Shown here: piece after piece, positions 46,401-53,858 of the stretch
How positions within the stretch are numbered: position 1 is the first letter of the stretch
Layout: every line of letters starts with the position of its first letter
Source: Sphingobacterium sp. BN32
Lineage (GTDB): Bacteria; Bacteroidota; Bacteroidia; Sphingobacteriales; Sphingobacteriaceae
Direction of reading: 5' to 3'
Assembly (NCBI RefSeq): GCF_030503615.1
Contig: NZ_CP129963.1
Coordinates: forward strand, 3,162,001 to 3,226,000
DNA length: 64,000 bases
Translations under genes and position numbers: made by a program
Notes under the pieces: model-generated
Seen by the model: only the letters and a program-made list of their open reading frames with translations
The model's database searches: none
What the model was told of the DNA's origin: nothing

Positions 46401-46506
46401 AGAGATCAATTACAATGCGGGCGCAGCGCAAAACGTATCGCTAGGTGCCGGTAACTACTACCCACAAGTTAAAGTGTACACATTTGGTTTAGACATTAAA
46501 TTTTAA
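43465..46506 (+). CDS. SusC/RagA-family TonB-linked outer-membrane transporter
   Basis: The 1013-residue protein has a signal peptide (ending MVLAQ), a carboxypeptidase D regulatory-like domain (VTNTEGEPVQGVSISIKG, then VNVTLESD-like end), and the TonB box/SusC signature LDEVVVVGYGTQKKTNLTGA. The plug domain (GVTVTSQTGAPGGDQASIRI, VIIDGV, LKDAASAAIYGSRAANGV) and a large C-terminal beta barrel follow. SusC forms a lid-gated channel with SusD and imports oligosaccharides or other nutrients using TonB energy. The substrate is not readable from sequence. susD follows by 6 bases. Confidence 0.96.
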   Translation: MKKQLQLILMLLIMPLGMVLAQQPLQIMGKVTNTEGEPVQGVSISIKGRLNAITATDDAGAYSLQAEKSDVLIFKGIGFKTVERTVSGQTTINVTLESDLTNLDEVVVVGYGTQKKTNLTGAVSTISASQLENRPAVSASTALQGLAPGVTVTSQTGAPGGDQASIRIRGVNSFSSASEPLVIIDGVAGDLNSIDANLIESMSVLKDAASAAIYGSRAANGVILVTTKRAKDAFNLTYKGYTGWQDATFIPEVTDGRTFMRVFNEASINDGGKEIYTQQNFDEFDQLYAENPDNYDWQKAILSGSGFTHNHFASLSTGSGVIRVNPSLSYVKQDGLIKNTNYQRYTFRNNMDINPNDKLNIKVDLSVMNGDRLQIANEGTVWNYLGRMPTNIPIRYGDKWSEGWVKNNPVGFIEDGGNRKVNNIELIGNLSLNYKPVNWLSITGLVAPRYRTRNIHNFSKALMTYYSGGAEAGAAAESTELTESAYRYFYGNYQFHATAAKTFNDHSLSLMVGTSRETYDEKYLMGYRRDYTYDTYEVLNAGADTEKKRNDGTQDQWLLVSAFSRFNYAYKDRYLFEANLRYDGTSRFLGSNRWATFPSFSAGWRVEQEPFMENLRSKINQLKVRASWGILGNQNIGSTYQPFSENLALGGISMGGAISQLVTLNTLANPDLRWEETTATGVGLDATLFDKFSFTFDWYKKHTNGILMTLPISALYGLNEPYQNAAKVENLGWEVGGRYDNQWSDFKFGLGFNFSDVRNKILDMRSRPVGTLLRQQQGYAINSIYGYVSDGYYQSQEEIDNGPTQFGTLKPGDIRFKDIAGAFDADGNAIPDGKITDADKQIIGNTIPRYTYGVNLDLGYKGFKFSAFLQGVAKVDGYLDSHYVIPAVNSSAIKPWQLDYWTEDNRNASLPRLSVTSTNNTQNSDFWLKSASYLRLKNIHLGYQFPTEWFQNAKIGGIYIYANGQNLFTKTNFYEGYDPEINYNAGAAQNVSLGAGNYYPQVKVYTFGLDIKF

Positions 46507-46512
46507 GACATC

Positions 46513-48273
46513 ATGATTAAGCATACAAAAAGAATATTAGGAATTAGCATGTTATGCGCAGCATTGATGACATCATGCGAATTGGATCGTTTGAACCTGA
46601 ACGGTCCATCCACAGAAAACTTCCCATTAGACGCTAAAGAAGCAGAACTTGGACTATTAGGAGCATATAAAGCATTGACGCTGATCGATGCCTCCAGCAC
46701 GCCGATATGGCACGTCATGGACAATATTACCGATATTGGCTATGCGCGTCCGGGCAATAACTATACATCCCCTATCACGAGTTCAATCACTACGGATAAC
46801 GCATTAGCAACAAAGCCTTGGTCGGCACACTACAAGACCATCGCTCGCGTGCACCTGGTATTAGATAATCTAGAGCCCTTGAAAGCCAGCATGGGTGAAG
46901 AACAGTACAACAAAACCAACGCTGAGTTGCGTTTTATCCGCGCGTATTGTTACTCGCAATTAGTTGAACTATATGGCGACGTCGCATTATTAACTAAAGC
47001 ATTAAAGCTAAATGATGAGCTACCGGGGCGAACTGATAAAAAGCAAGTCATTGATTTCATCATCAAAGAATTGGAAGAAACGGCAGAATACTTACCGGTT
47101 TCACAAGCAACTTCAGGCAATGTTCGCGCATCACGCGTTGCTGCTTACATGTTGCAAGCGCGCGTAGCCCTAAACTATCAACGCTACGATGTGGCTGTAG
47201 CGGCTTCGAAAAAAGCATTGGATCTAGCAAAAGGTCAGCACGCCCTTACACCATTTGACGCAACAATCGCATACGTAGGGAAAGGGCATGCAGACGGCGA
47301 GCCACAATCGGCAAACATCTATGGACACGCAGGTTATAAAGATAGCAAAGAATGGATCTGGGTGGCAGAATACAACAAAGCCATCAATGCCAATACGCAC
47401 AACCAAACTTACTACATGGCATCACGCTTGGGTAAGGGTGTTTGTTACTGGGGGCCAACTCAAAACTTCATCGACTCGTTCCAAGACATCCAAGGAAAAT
47501 ACATCACCGAGTCAACTATCTACAACGAGGCGAAGCCATTCGAAAACCGCGACCCTCGCTTAGATATGTACACCGCACGCCCAGGCTCGCGTTACTTCGG
47601 TTTCCAATTCGAACCGAACGCAAAGTTTGCGAAAGTAAACAACTACTGGCCGGTGATCAACGGAACTGGCACAAAACCAACTTCTCAAAATAACACCGAT
47701 GCAACAAATGCGTACCGTTCGTTCTCTGGTTATTTATGGAGAAAACATACGGACTTAAGCGAATATGCAACCACATCTGTATCGGGAGAATCAGACCTTA
47801 ACGTAGGTATCTTCCGTTATGCTGAATTGCTATTGATCTATGCAGAAGCAAAAATCGAAAGCGGAAGCATAGACCAGTCGGTTTACGATGCCATCAACGA
47901 AATCCGCTCACGCGCGAAGATGCCGAACCTTCCTCAAGGTTTATCACAAGCACAGATGCGCCAAGCGTTGCGTTACGAGCGCAAAGTAGAGCTTGCAAAC
48001 GACGGATTACGTTGGTTCGACTTACGCCGTTGGAACATCGCTAAAGACGTGATGAACGGATACATCTATCTAAACAGAGATGCAAACGCATGGACGAAAG
48101 CAGCGATCCAAAGAATCGATGAAAATGCTAACCCGGTTTACAACCATAGTGTAGCAATAAAATCGTTCGGCACGCAAGAAGTAAAATTCCAGGTGAACAA
48201 AGATGAATACTGGCCAATTGACATCAAAGAAATAGATGCAAACCCAGCGATGACTCAAAACCCGGGATATTAA
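46513..48273 (+). CDS. SusD/RagB-family nutrient-binding lipoprotein
   Basis: The 586-residue protein has a lipoprotein signal ending LMTSC (Cys22). It has the SusD N-terminal helices (AELGLLGAYKAL), the TPR-like core (AELRFIRAYCYSQLVELYGD, RVAAYMLQARVALNYQRYDVA), and the C-terminal RYAELLLIYAEAKIESG and ALRYERKVELANDGLRWFDL signatures. It caps the SusC channel at the cell surface and captures the ligand. The pair defines this region as a polysaccharide-utilisation-type locus, although no glycoside hydrolase is nearby. Confidence 0.95.
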   Translation: MIKHTKRILGISMLCAALMTSCELDRLNLNGPSTENFPLDAKEAELGLLGAYKALTLIDASSTPIWHVMDNITDIGYARPGNNYTSPITSSITTDNALATKPWSAHYKTIARVHLVLDNLEPLKASMGEEQYNKTNAELRFIRAYCYSQLVELYGDVALLTKALKLNDELPGRTDKKQVIDFIIKELEETAEYLPVSQATSGNVRASRVAAYMLQARVALNYQRYDVAVAASKKALDLAKGQHALTPFDATIAYVGKGHADGEPQSANIYGHAGYKDSKEWIWVAEYNKAINANTHNQTYYMASRLGKGVCYWGPTQNFIDSFQDIQGKYITESTIYNEAKPFENRDPRLDMYTARPGSRYFGFQFEPNAKFAKVNNYWPVINGTGTKPTSQNNTDATNAYRSFSGYLWRKHTDLSEYATTSVSGESDLNVGIFRYAELLLIYAEAKIESGSIDQSVYDAINEIRSRAKMPNLPQGLSQAQMRQALRYERKVELANDGLRWFDLRRWNIAKDVMNGYIYLNRDANAWTKAAIQRIDENANPVYNHSVAIKSFGTQEVKFQVNKDEYWPIDIKEIDANPAMTQNPGY

Positions 48274-48317
48274 TAATGGATTTGTTTAAATCACAATAGT
48301 ATGTAAATATCAGCAAG

Positions 48318-48346
48318 CGTGGCCCCCTCCAGGTCACGTTTGTTGT
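48318..48346 (+). terminator. Hairpin between susD and the phosphoesterase gene
   Basis: A 7-bp stem (CGTGGCC / GGTCACG with one G-T pair) is followed by TTTGTTGTTT. It could end or reduce transcription after susCD, leaving lower expression of the phosphoesterase gene. Confidence 0.45.
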
Positions 48347-48367
48347 TTCTAATCAAAATCAACGCTT

Positions 48368-49462
48368 ATGAAACCATACCACAAATTTCTAGCACTCGCC
48401 CTAGCCTGCTTATTCTTAAAACCGATAGATAGTAAGGCACAGGAGCAGGTTAAATTCAAACAGCCTAGTCTGGAGAATCAACAATCTTGGACCATGATTC
48501 TGCTACCAGACATACAGAACTATGTCAAGTTCAAAAGAAACCAACCCATTCTGGATGTCATGATGAACTGGATCGTGGAAAACGAAGAAAAAATGAACAT
48601 CAAAATGGTGATGTGTACCGGCGACCTGGTCGAACACGATGATATCATCAACCCGGATCCGAAGAAGATGGACCAAACCGGCAAACAACAATGGGAAGCC
48701 TCCGCAAAAGCCTTTGGAAAGCTCGATGGAAAGATCCCCTATATTACCGCAACAGGGAACCACGATTACAATATTTTCAGCTATACCCACAAACCCAAAA
48801 CCACCCATTTCCCGCAGTACTTCCCTGCTGACAAAAACAGCAAGAACCAAAGACTGCTGCGCGAGGTGACCGCCAATGTGTATGGAAATCCAAGCTTGGA
48901 AAATGCATCCTATGAATGGAAATCACCTCATGGCAAAGACTTCTTGTTCCTATCGCTAGAATTCGCCCCTAGAGACACGATCTTACGCTGGGCAAACCAA
49001 GTGGTCAACCACGAAAAATATGCTAACCACAGCGTTCTTTTGCTTACCCATGCTTACCTAAACTTCAAGAACGAACATATCGAGACTGCGAAATACGACC
49101 TTCAGGATGCAAACTACGGAACGTCTGTGTTCAACAGACTGGTGAAGCCATCCAAAAATATTGAAATGGTATTCTCCGGGCACATTGGATCGCCGAATGA
49201 TGTGAAGAAACATTTAGGATTTAGAATCGATAAAAATGCTGCCGGAAAGAATGTGAGCCAGATGACTTTTAATGCACAAGCTTTAGGTGGCGGGACCTAC
49301 GGAAGCGGTGGCGACGGCTGGATCAGAATACTAGAATTCCTGCCGGATGGAAAGACCGTAAAAGTACGCACCTTCTCCCCTTTCTTTGCGCTATCCTCCA
49401 ATACCCAAAACATGGCCTGGCGCACAGAAGACTACGATGAGTTTACGATTAAGCTAAACTAG
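48368..49462 (+). CDS. Exported calcineurin-like metallophosphoesterase
   Basis: The 364-residue protein has a signal peptide (ending DSKAQ) and the metallophosphoesterase fold. The metal motifs are ILLPDIQNY (the DxQ variant of DxH), MCTGDLVEHDD, TATGNHDYN, LLLTHAYLN and FSGHIGSP. Enzymes of this type hydrolyse phosphomono- or diesters outside the cytoplasm. Its place behind susCD, with an exported EEP protein and a GDPD in the same locus, suggests it helps release phosphate or alcohols from the imported substrate. A bidirectional terminator follows. Confidence 0.87.
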   Translation: MKPYHKFLALALACLFLKPIDSKAQEQVKFKQPSLENQQSWTMILLPDIQNYVKFKRNQPILDVMMNWIVENEEKMNIKMVMCTGDLVEHDDIINPDPKKMDQTGKQQWEASAKAFGKLDGKIPYITATGNHDYNIFSYTHKPKTTHFPQYFPADKNSKNQRLLREVTANVYGNPSLENASYEWKSPHGKDFLFLSLEFAPRDTILRWANQVVNHEKYANHSVLLLTHAYLNFKNEHIETAKYDLQDANYGTSVFNRLVKPSKNIEMVFSGHIGSPNDVKKHLGFRIDKNAAGKNVSQMTFNAQALGGGTYGSGGDGWIRILEFLPDGKTVKVRTFSPFFALSSNTQNMAWRTEDYDEFTIKLN

Positions 49463-49469
49463 CGCACAA

Positions 49470-49497
49470 AAAAAACCACTCTTACGAGTGGTTTCTT
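49470..49497. terminator. Bidirectional terminator between phosphoesterase and rplT
   Basis: A 9-bp stem (AAACCACTC / GAGTGGTTT) with loop TTAC is flanked by eight A residues on the left, a T-run on the minus strand, and TCTTT on the right. Confidence 0.85.
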
Positions 49498-49529
49498 TAT
49501 ATCTAACAAATTGATAGCGGTTTAAAACT

Positions 49530-49874
49530 CTATTTTACTGCGTCTACAACTGCTTTGAAAGCATCCGGATTGTTTAAAGCTAAGTCAGCTAATACCTTAC
49601 GGTTTAAGCCAATGTTTTTAGCATTTAATTTACCGATTAATTGAGAATATGAAATTCCGTGTTGACGAGCTCCAGCGTTGATACGTTGGATCCATAAAGC
49701 TCTGAACTCGCGTTTTTTGGTTTTACGGTCGCGGTAAGCGTACTGTAAACCTTTTTCTACTGTGTTTTTAGCAATAGTATAAACTTTGCTGCGTGATCCA
49801 TAATAGCCTTTCGCTAATTTAAGGATTCTTTTTCTTCTTCTTCTAGAAGCTACTGCGTTAACCGAACGTGGCAT
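49530..49874 (-). CDS. rplT: 50S ribosomal protein L20
   Basis: This is a large-subunit protein that binds 23S rRNA early in assembly. The 114-residue sequence starts [19 protein letters not shown], has the basic [11 protein letters not shown] segment, and ends with the conserved [16 protein letters not shown] helix. In many bacteria L20 represses its own operon by binding a leader RNA. It is the last gene of thrS-infC-rpmI-rplT; the 103-base gap after rpmI is longer than usual and could hold an extra signal. Confidence 0.98.
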   Translation of the reverse strand: MPRSVNAVASRRRRKRILKLAKGYYGSRSKVYTIAKNTVEKGLQYAYRDRKTKKREFRALWIQRINAGARQHGISYSQLIGKLNAKNIGLNRKVLADLALNNPDAFKAVVDAVK

Positions 49875-49977
49875 AATTTGTAAATTTTTGTTTGGTATAA
49901 GGTGTTACGTTTTTCAGCAATCTTACTACCTGATACCCGGTTAAAAAATATTGTTATTAAAAAAAATGGTATAAAAC

Positions 49978-50178
49978 TTATTTACCGAGTGCAAGCATAC
50001 GTTTAACGTTGCCCATATCGGCATCAGAAACATAACTAGTTGTAGTTAAGTTACGTTTTTGTTTCGTAGTTTTCTTTGTCAAGATGTGGCTTTTGAAAGC
50101 GTTCTTTCTTGCAACTTTACCTGTTCCAGTCAATTTAAAGCGTTTTTTCGCGCTGGAATTGGTTTTTACTTTTGGCAT
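49978..50178 (-). CDS. rpmI: 50S ribosomal protein L35
   Basis: The 66-residue basic protein starts [20 protein letters not shown] and contains [16 protein letters not shown], the L35 signature region. It lies 34 bases after infC and 103 before rplT in the standard infC-rpmI-rplT order. It is a structural part of the large ribosomal subunit. Confidence 0.98.
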   Translation of the reverse strand: MPKVKTNSSAKKRFKLTGTGKVARKNAFKSHILTKKTTKQKRNLTTTSYVSDADMGNVKRMLALGK

Positions 50179-50212
50179 AATACTATAAATTTTATATCAA
50201 TCTGTTAGATGC

Positions 50213-50776
50213 TTATTTTTTTGGAGAAGCTTTTGGCGCTAATGTTAAGAACATACGCTTACCTTCCAATTTCGGCAATAATTCAACCTTACCATACTCT
50301 TCCAAAGCCTGAGCGAAACGTAATAATAAAATTTCACCCTGCTCTTTGAAGACGATCGCACGTCCTTTGAAGTGTACATAGGCACGAACCTTCTCGCCAC
50401 TTTCTAAGAAACGCATCGCATGTTTCAATTTGAATTCGAAGTCATGCTCACTGGTATTCGGTCCAAAACGAATCTCTTTGATTACCGTTTGCTTCGCATT
50501 GGCCTTGATTTCCTTTTGCTTCTTCTTTTGCTCGTAAACGAATTTACTGTAATCTATAATTTTACAAACAGGAGGCGTCGCATTAGGAGAAATCTCTACT
50601 AAATCCAACTCCAACTCATCAGCAAGTTGTAAAGCCTGTCTTGTAGGATAAACTCCGGTCTCTACGTTATCCCCAACTAAACGTACTTCTGGAACGCGAA
50701 TGTGCTCATTGATACGGTGTTCAGGCTCCTTTTTTCTCATAGGACCTCTGTTACCGAAATTGTTACTTTTTGCCAA
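50213..50776 (-). CDS. infC: Translation initiation factor IF-3
   Basis: IF-3 keeps 30S subunits free and checks start-codon pairing. The 187-residue protein has the N-terminal domain ([37 protein letters not shown]) and the C-terminal domain ([20 protein letters not shown] in shorter runs). The start is a normal ATG at 50776, unlike the AUU start used for self-regulation in E. coli. It follows thrS by 11 bases, so the two are cotranscribed. Confidence 0.97.
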   Translation of the reverse strand: MAKSNNFGNRGPMRKKEPEHRINEHIRVPEVRLVGDNVETGVYPTRQALQLADELELDLVEISPNATPPVCKIIDYSKFVYEQKKKQKEIKANAKQTVIKEIRFGPNTSEHDFEFKLKHAMRFLESGEKVRAYVHFKGRAIVFKEQGEILLLRFAQALEEYGKVELLPKLEGKRMFLTLAPKASPKK

Positions 50777-50787
50777 ATGTTTTTAAA

Positions 50788-52713
50788 TTAAACAGTTACT
50801 TCTTTTATTAATAATTCTTTAAATGCTTCTGGCGACATTGACCCTAAGTCAACCCCCCCGTGTTTACGAATCGAGATTGACCCACTTTCCATCTCTTTCT
50901 CGCCCACGATTACCATATAAGGCATTTTCTTAACCTCGGCATCGCGGATTTTGCGCCCAACCTTCTCATCACGCAAGTCAATCAGACCGCGAATATCGGA
51001 ATTATTTAGCGATTCCAAAAGTTTTTGCGCATATTCTTCATATTTTTCTGATACTGGCAAGACGATAAACTGCTCAGGAGCAAGCCATAACGGAAACTGT
51101 CCGCCGCAGTGCTCAATCAGAACGGCAACAAAACGCTCAATCGATCCGAATGGTGCGCGGTGGATCATCACCGGGCGATGCTTCTGGTTGTCAGAACCTG
51201 TATATTCCAGTTCAAAACGCTCCGGTAGGTTATAATCCACTTGGATCGTACCTAACTGCCATTTTCTGCCCAATGCATCCTTCACCATGAAGTCTAATTT
51301 AGGACCATAAAATGCAGCCTCGCCATATTCAATAACCGTCGGCAAGCCTTTTTCCTCAGCCGATTCTATAATCGCTGATTCTGCTAATGCCCAGTTCTCA
51401 TCAGAACCAATATATTTTGTTTTGTTCTCCGGGTCACGTAACGAAACCTGCGCTGTAAAATCGTTGAATCCTAACGCATTGAAAACATAAAGTACTAAAT
51501 CAATTACTTTCTTAAACTCGTCTTTTACCTGATCCGGACGACAGAATAAGTGTGCATCATCCTGCGTAAACCCACGAACGCGCGTTAATCCGTGCAATTC
51601 GCCCGACTGCTCGTAACGGTAAACTGTACCGAACTCTGCAAAACGAACTGGTAAATCCTTGTACGAACGAGGTTTTACTTTGTAAATCTCACAGTGATGA
51701 GGACAGTTCATTGGCTTTAACAAGAACTCCTCGCCTTCTACCGGCGTTTTGATCGGCTGGAAAGAATCCGCACCGTATTTCTCATAGTGCCCGGAAGTGA
51801 TATACAACTGCTTATGTCCAATATGTGGAGTTACCACCGGCTCATAACCCGCTGCAATCTGCGCACGCTGTAAGAAATCCTGTAATTTCTGACGAAGTGC
51901 GGTACCTTTAGGCAACCATAGTGGTAAACCCATGCCCACCTTTTCCGAGAAAGCAAATAATTCAAGCTCCCTACCTAATTTACGGTGGTCGCGTTTCTTC
52001 GCTTCTTCAATAAAACGTAAATATTCAGTTAGCTCAGATGCTTTAGGGAAAGTAACACCGTAAATACGGGTCAACTGCTTGCGCGTTTCATCGCCTCTCC
52101 AATAAGCTCCAGCTACGTTTGTCAATTTAATAGCCTTGATAAATCCAGTATTCGGAATGTGTGGACCACGACATAAGTCTGTAAAGTTCCCTTGCGAATA
52201 GAACGTAATCTTTCCATCTTCCAGATCCTTGATCAAGTCTAATTTGTACTCGTCGCCTTTCTCTGTAAAGTATTCCAATGCCTCTGCTTTGGAAACTGCT
52301 TTGCGCTCGAATACCTCTTTTTGTTTCGCTAGCTCCAACATCTTGTCCTCGATTTGCTTGAAATCGTCGGATGAGAACTCACGATCGCCAAAGTCTACAT
52401 CATAGTAGAATCCAGTTTCAATCGATGGACCAATACCAAATTTAACCCCCGGATAAAGCGCCTCTAAAGCTTCCGCTAAAATATGCGCTGAGGAGTGCCA
52501 AAAAGTAGATTTACCCTTTTCGTCGTTCCAGGTCAATAATTTCACGTTTGCGTCCGCTTCAATCGCGCGTGATGCATCCCATACCTCTCCATTAACTTCC
52601 GCTGCTAATACATTTCTTGCTAAACCTTCGGAAATTGATAGCGCAACCTGCATAGCAGTTGTGCCTTTTTCATACTGACGAACCGAGCCGTCGGGTAGTG
52701 TAATGTTAATCAT
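50788..52713 (-). CDS. thrS: Threonyl-tRNA synthetase
   Basis: This class II synthetase of 641 residues has the TGS domain ([17 protein letters not shown]), the editing domain with [18 protein letters not shown], and the catalytic core. Class II motifs appear in [14 protein letters not shown] [20 protein letters not shown] and the zinc-binding [10 protein letters not shown]. An anticodon-binding domain closes the protein ([12 protein letters not shown]). The frame extends two codons to a TTG at 52719, but the ATG at 52713 is the natural start. It is the first gene of the thrS-infC-rpmI-rplT operon. Confidence 0.97.
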   Translation of the reverse strand: MINITLPDGSVRQYEKGTTAMQVALSISEGLARNVLAAEVNGEVWDASRAIEADANVKLLTWNDEKGKSTFWHSSAHILAEALEALYPGVKFGIGPSIETGFYYDVDFGDREFSSDDFKQIEDKMLELAKQKEVFERKAVSKAEALEYFTEKGDEYKLDLIKDLEDGKITFYSQGNFTDLCRGPHIPNTGFIKAIKLTNVAGAYWRGDETRKQLTRIYGVTFPKASELTEYLRFIEEAKKRDHRKLGRELELFAFSEKVGMGLPLWLPKGTALRQKLQDFLQRAQIAAGYEPVVTPHIGHKQLYITSGHYEKYGADSFQPIKTPVEGEEFLLKPMNCPHHCEIYKVKPRSYKDLPVRFAEFGTVYRYEQSGELHGLTRVRGFTQDDAHLFCRPDQVKDEFKKVIDLVLYVFNALGFNDFTAQVSLRDPENKTKYIGSDENWALAESAIIESAEEKGLPTVIEYGEAAFYGPKLDFMVKDALGRKWQLGTIQVDYNLPERFELEYTGSDNQKHRPVMIHRAPFGSIERFVAVLIEHCGGQFPLWLAPEQFIVLPVSEKYEEYAQKLLESLNNSDIRGLIDLRDEKVGRKIRDAEVKKMPYMVIVGEKEMESGSISIRKHGGVDLGSMSPEAFKELLIKEVTV

Positions 52714-52950
52714 GTACAACTATGATCTTTAAATTGTGTATAAATTTGCAACCTAGCCAATGTTTACAATTACATTGATTTTTAAAGTGATTGCCTTAAT
52801 TAATCGAGGTACAAAAATACGGAATATTTATGTGTAATAAAAACTTTCATGCGCTCATTAAAACAGCAAAACTTATTAGCGTCCTGGATGGACGCTAAAC
52901 ATGCACCAACACGGATATCAAAGAGACAGGCGTCGGAACTGCTACAGTTT

Positions 52951-53032
52951 AAACCCAATGTAAAGCCCTTACAACCCCAATGTATAACCCTTTCAACCCC
53001 GCTCCAAAAGGGCTTTGATTGGGTTTTGATTT
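52951..53032. repeat. Palindromic intergenic repeat, family D copy 3
   Basis: It starts AAACCCAATGTAAAGCCCTT, contains CCCAATGTATAACCC, and ends with an AAAGGGCTTTGATTGGGTTTT arm in inverse orientation (in part). It shares the AAACCCAATGTA and TGATTGGGTT elements with the copies at 1305 and 27384. Confidence 0.6.
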
Positions 53033-53175
53033 AGGCTTGATAAAGCGGATAGCAGAGCAAGCCTCGACTGTATAGTGAAAAATGCTCCGCCTTTTTCGAA
53101 AACGGTCTGGATTTAATGATCCTCAAGAACTCCAATTGCGCCGACGCATGAAATGGAATGCTGAAAGTTTTTTCT

Positions 53176-53183
53176 TACTTTTG
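53176..53183 (+). promoter_or_regulatory. -7 promoter motif (TACTTTTG) for queE
   Basis: It is an exact TAnnTTTG match 19 bases before the ATG at 53203. It lies inside the longer open frame that begins at 53158, supporting the downstream start. Confidence 0.55.
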
Positions 53184-53202
53184 CACTTCTATTTACTGCA
53201 TT

Positions 53203-53826
53203 ATGTCAAATCAAGTTCCGGAAGATGGCACCATGCTTCCTTTAATGGAAGAATTCTACACGATACAAGGCGAAGGATATCACACAGGAAAAGCGGCTTA
53301 TTTTATCCGTTTGGGCGGTTGTGATGTAGGTTGTCATTGGTGTGACGTGAAGGAAAGCTGGGATGCATCCCTGCACCCTTTGACCTCCGCGGAGCAGATC
53401 GTAGCGAACGCCCTGAAGTATCCGGCAAAAACGGTAGTGATTACCGGTGGCGAGCCCCTACTTTACAACTTGACTTATTTGACACAAAAATTACGCGAAG
53501 CAGGAATTCAAATTTTCTTAGAGACCTCAGGTGCGTATCCGTTAACAGGCTATTGGGATTGGATTTGCCTTTCACCGAAGAAATTCAAAGGTCCACGTCA
53601 GGATGTCTTGGCTGCGGCGGGTGAATTGAAAGTGATTGTTTTTAATAAAAGCGATTTCCAGTGGGCGGAAGACCATGCAAAATTCGTCGGCAAAAACTGT
53701 AAGCTTTATTTACAACCTGAATGGTCAAAAGCGGCAGAAATGACCCCTTTAATTATCGATTACGTAAAAGATAATCCGAAATGGGAAATTTCTTTGCAAA
53801 CACATAAATACCTGAACATTCCTTAA
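53203..53826 (+). CDS. queE: 7-carboxy-7-deazaguanine synthase (radical SAM)
   Basis: QueE contracts 6-carboxytetrahydropterin to 7-carboxy-7-deazaguanine on the way to queuosine. The 207-residue protein has EEFYTIQGEGYHTGKAAYFI in shorter form and the iron-sulfur cysteines Cys40, Cys44 and Cys47 in GGCDVGCHWCD. The C-x3-C-x2-C spacing is that of QueE. It also has the SAM-binding VVITGGEPLL and ETSGAYPL. The ATG at 53203 is chosen because a promoter motif overlaps the 15-codon extension upstream. No other queuosine gene is near. Confidence 0.92.
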   Translation: MSNQVPEDGTMLPLMEEFYTIQGEGYHTGKAAYFIRLGGCDVGCHWCDVKESWDASLHPLTSAEQIVANALKYPAKTVVITGGEPLLYNLTYLTQKLREAGIQIFLETSGAYPLTGYWDWICLSPKKFKGPRQDVLAAAGELKVIVFNKSDFQWAEDHAKFVGKNCKLYLQPEWSKAAEMTPLIIDYVKDNPKWEISLQTHKYLNIP

Positions 53827-53858
53827 TATTTATGAATAATGCTTAGTTTTAAACTGCT

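Larger units (their letters stand above)
52714..53202. other. Non-coding gap between thrS and queE with repeat copy
   Basis: This divergent 489-base gap should hold the thrS promoter: CAAAAATA at 52812-52819 is TATTTTTG on the minus strand, about 100 bases before the ATG. It also holds family D repeat copy 3 and the queE promoter motif. The stretch 53035-53150 has no recognisable feature. Short open frames here cross the repeat and look non-coding. Confidence 0.45.

Noticed and set aside
52849..53034. 61-residue plus-strand open frame upstream of queE
   Set aside because: It crosses a family D palindromic repeat, has no recognisable domain and lacks a ribosome-binding or promoter context.
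53158..53202. Earlier ATG for queE
   Set aside because: A promoter motif at 53176-53183 lies inside this extension, and homologous sequence begins after 53203.
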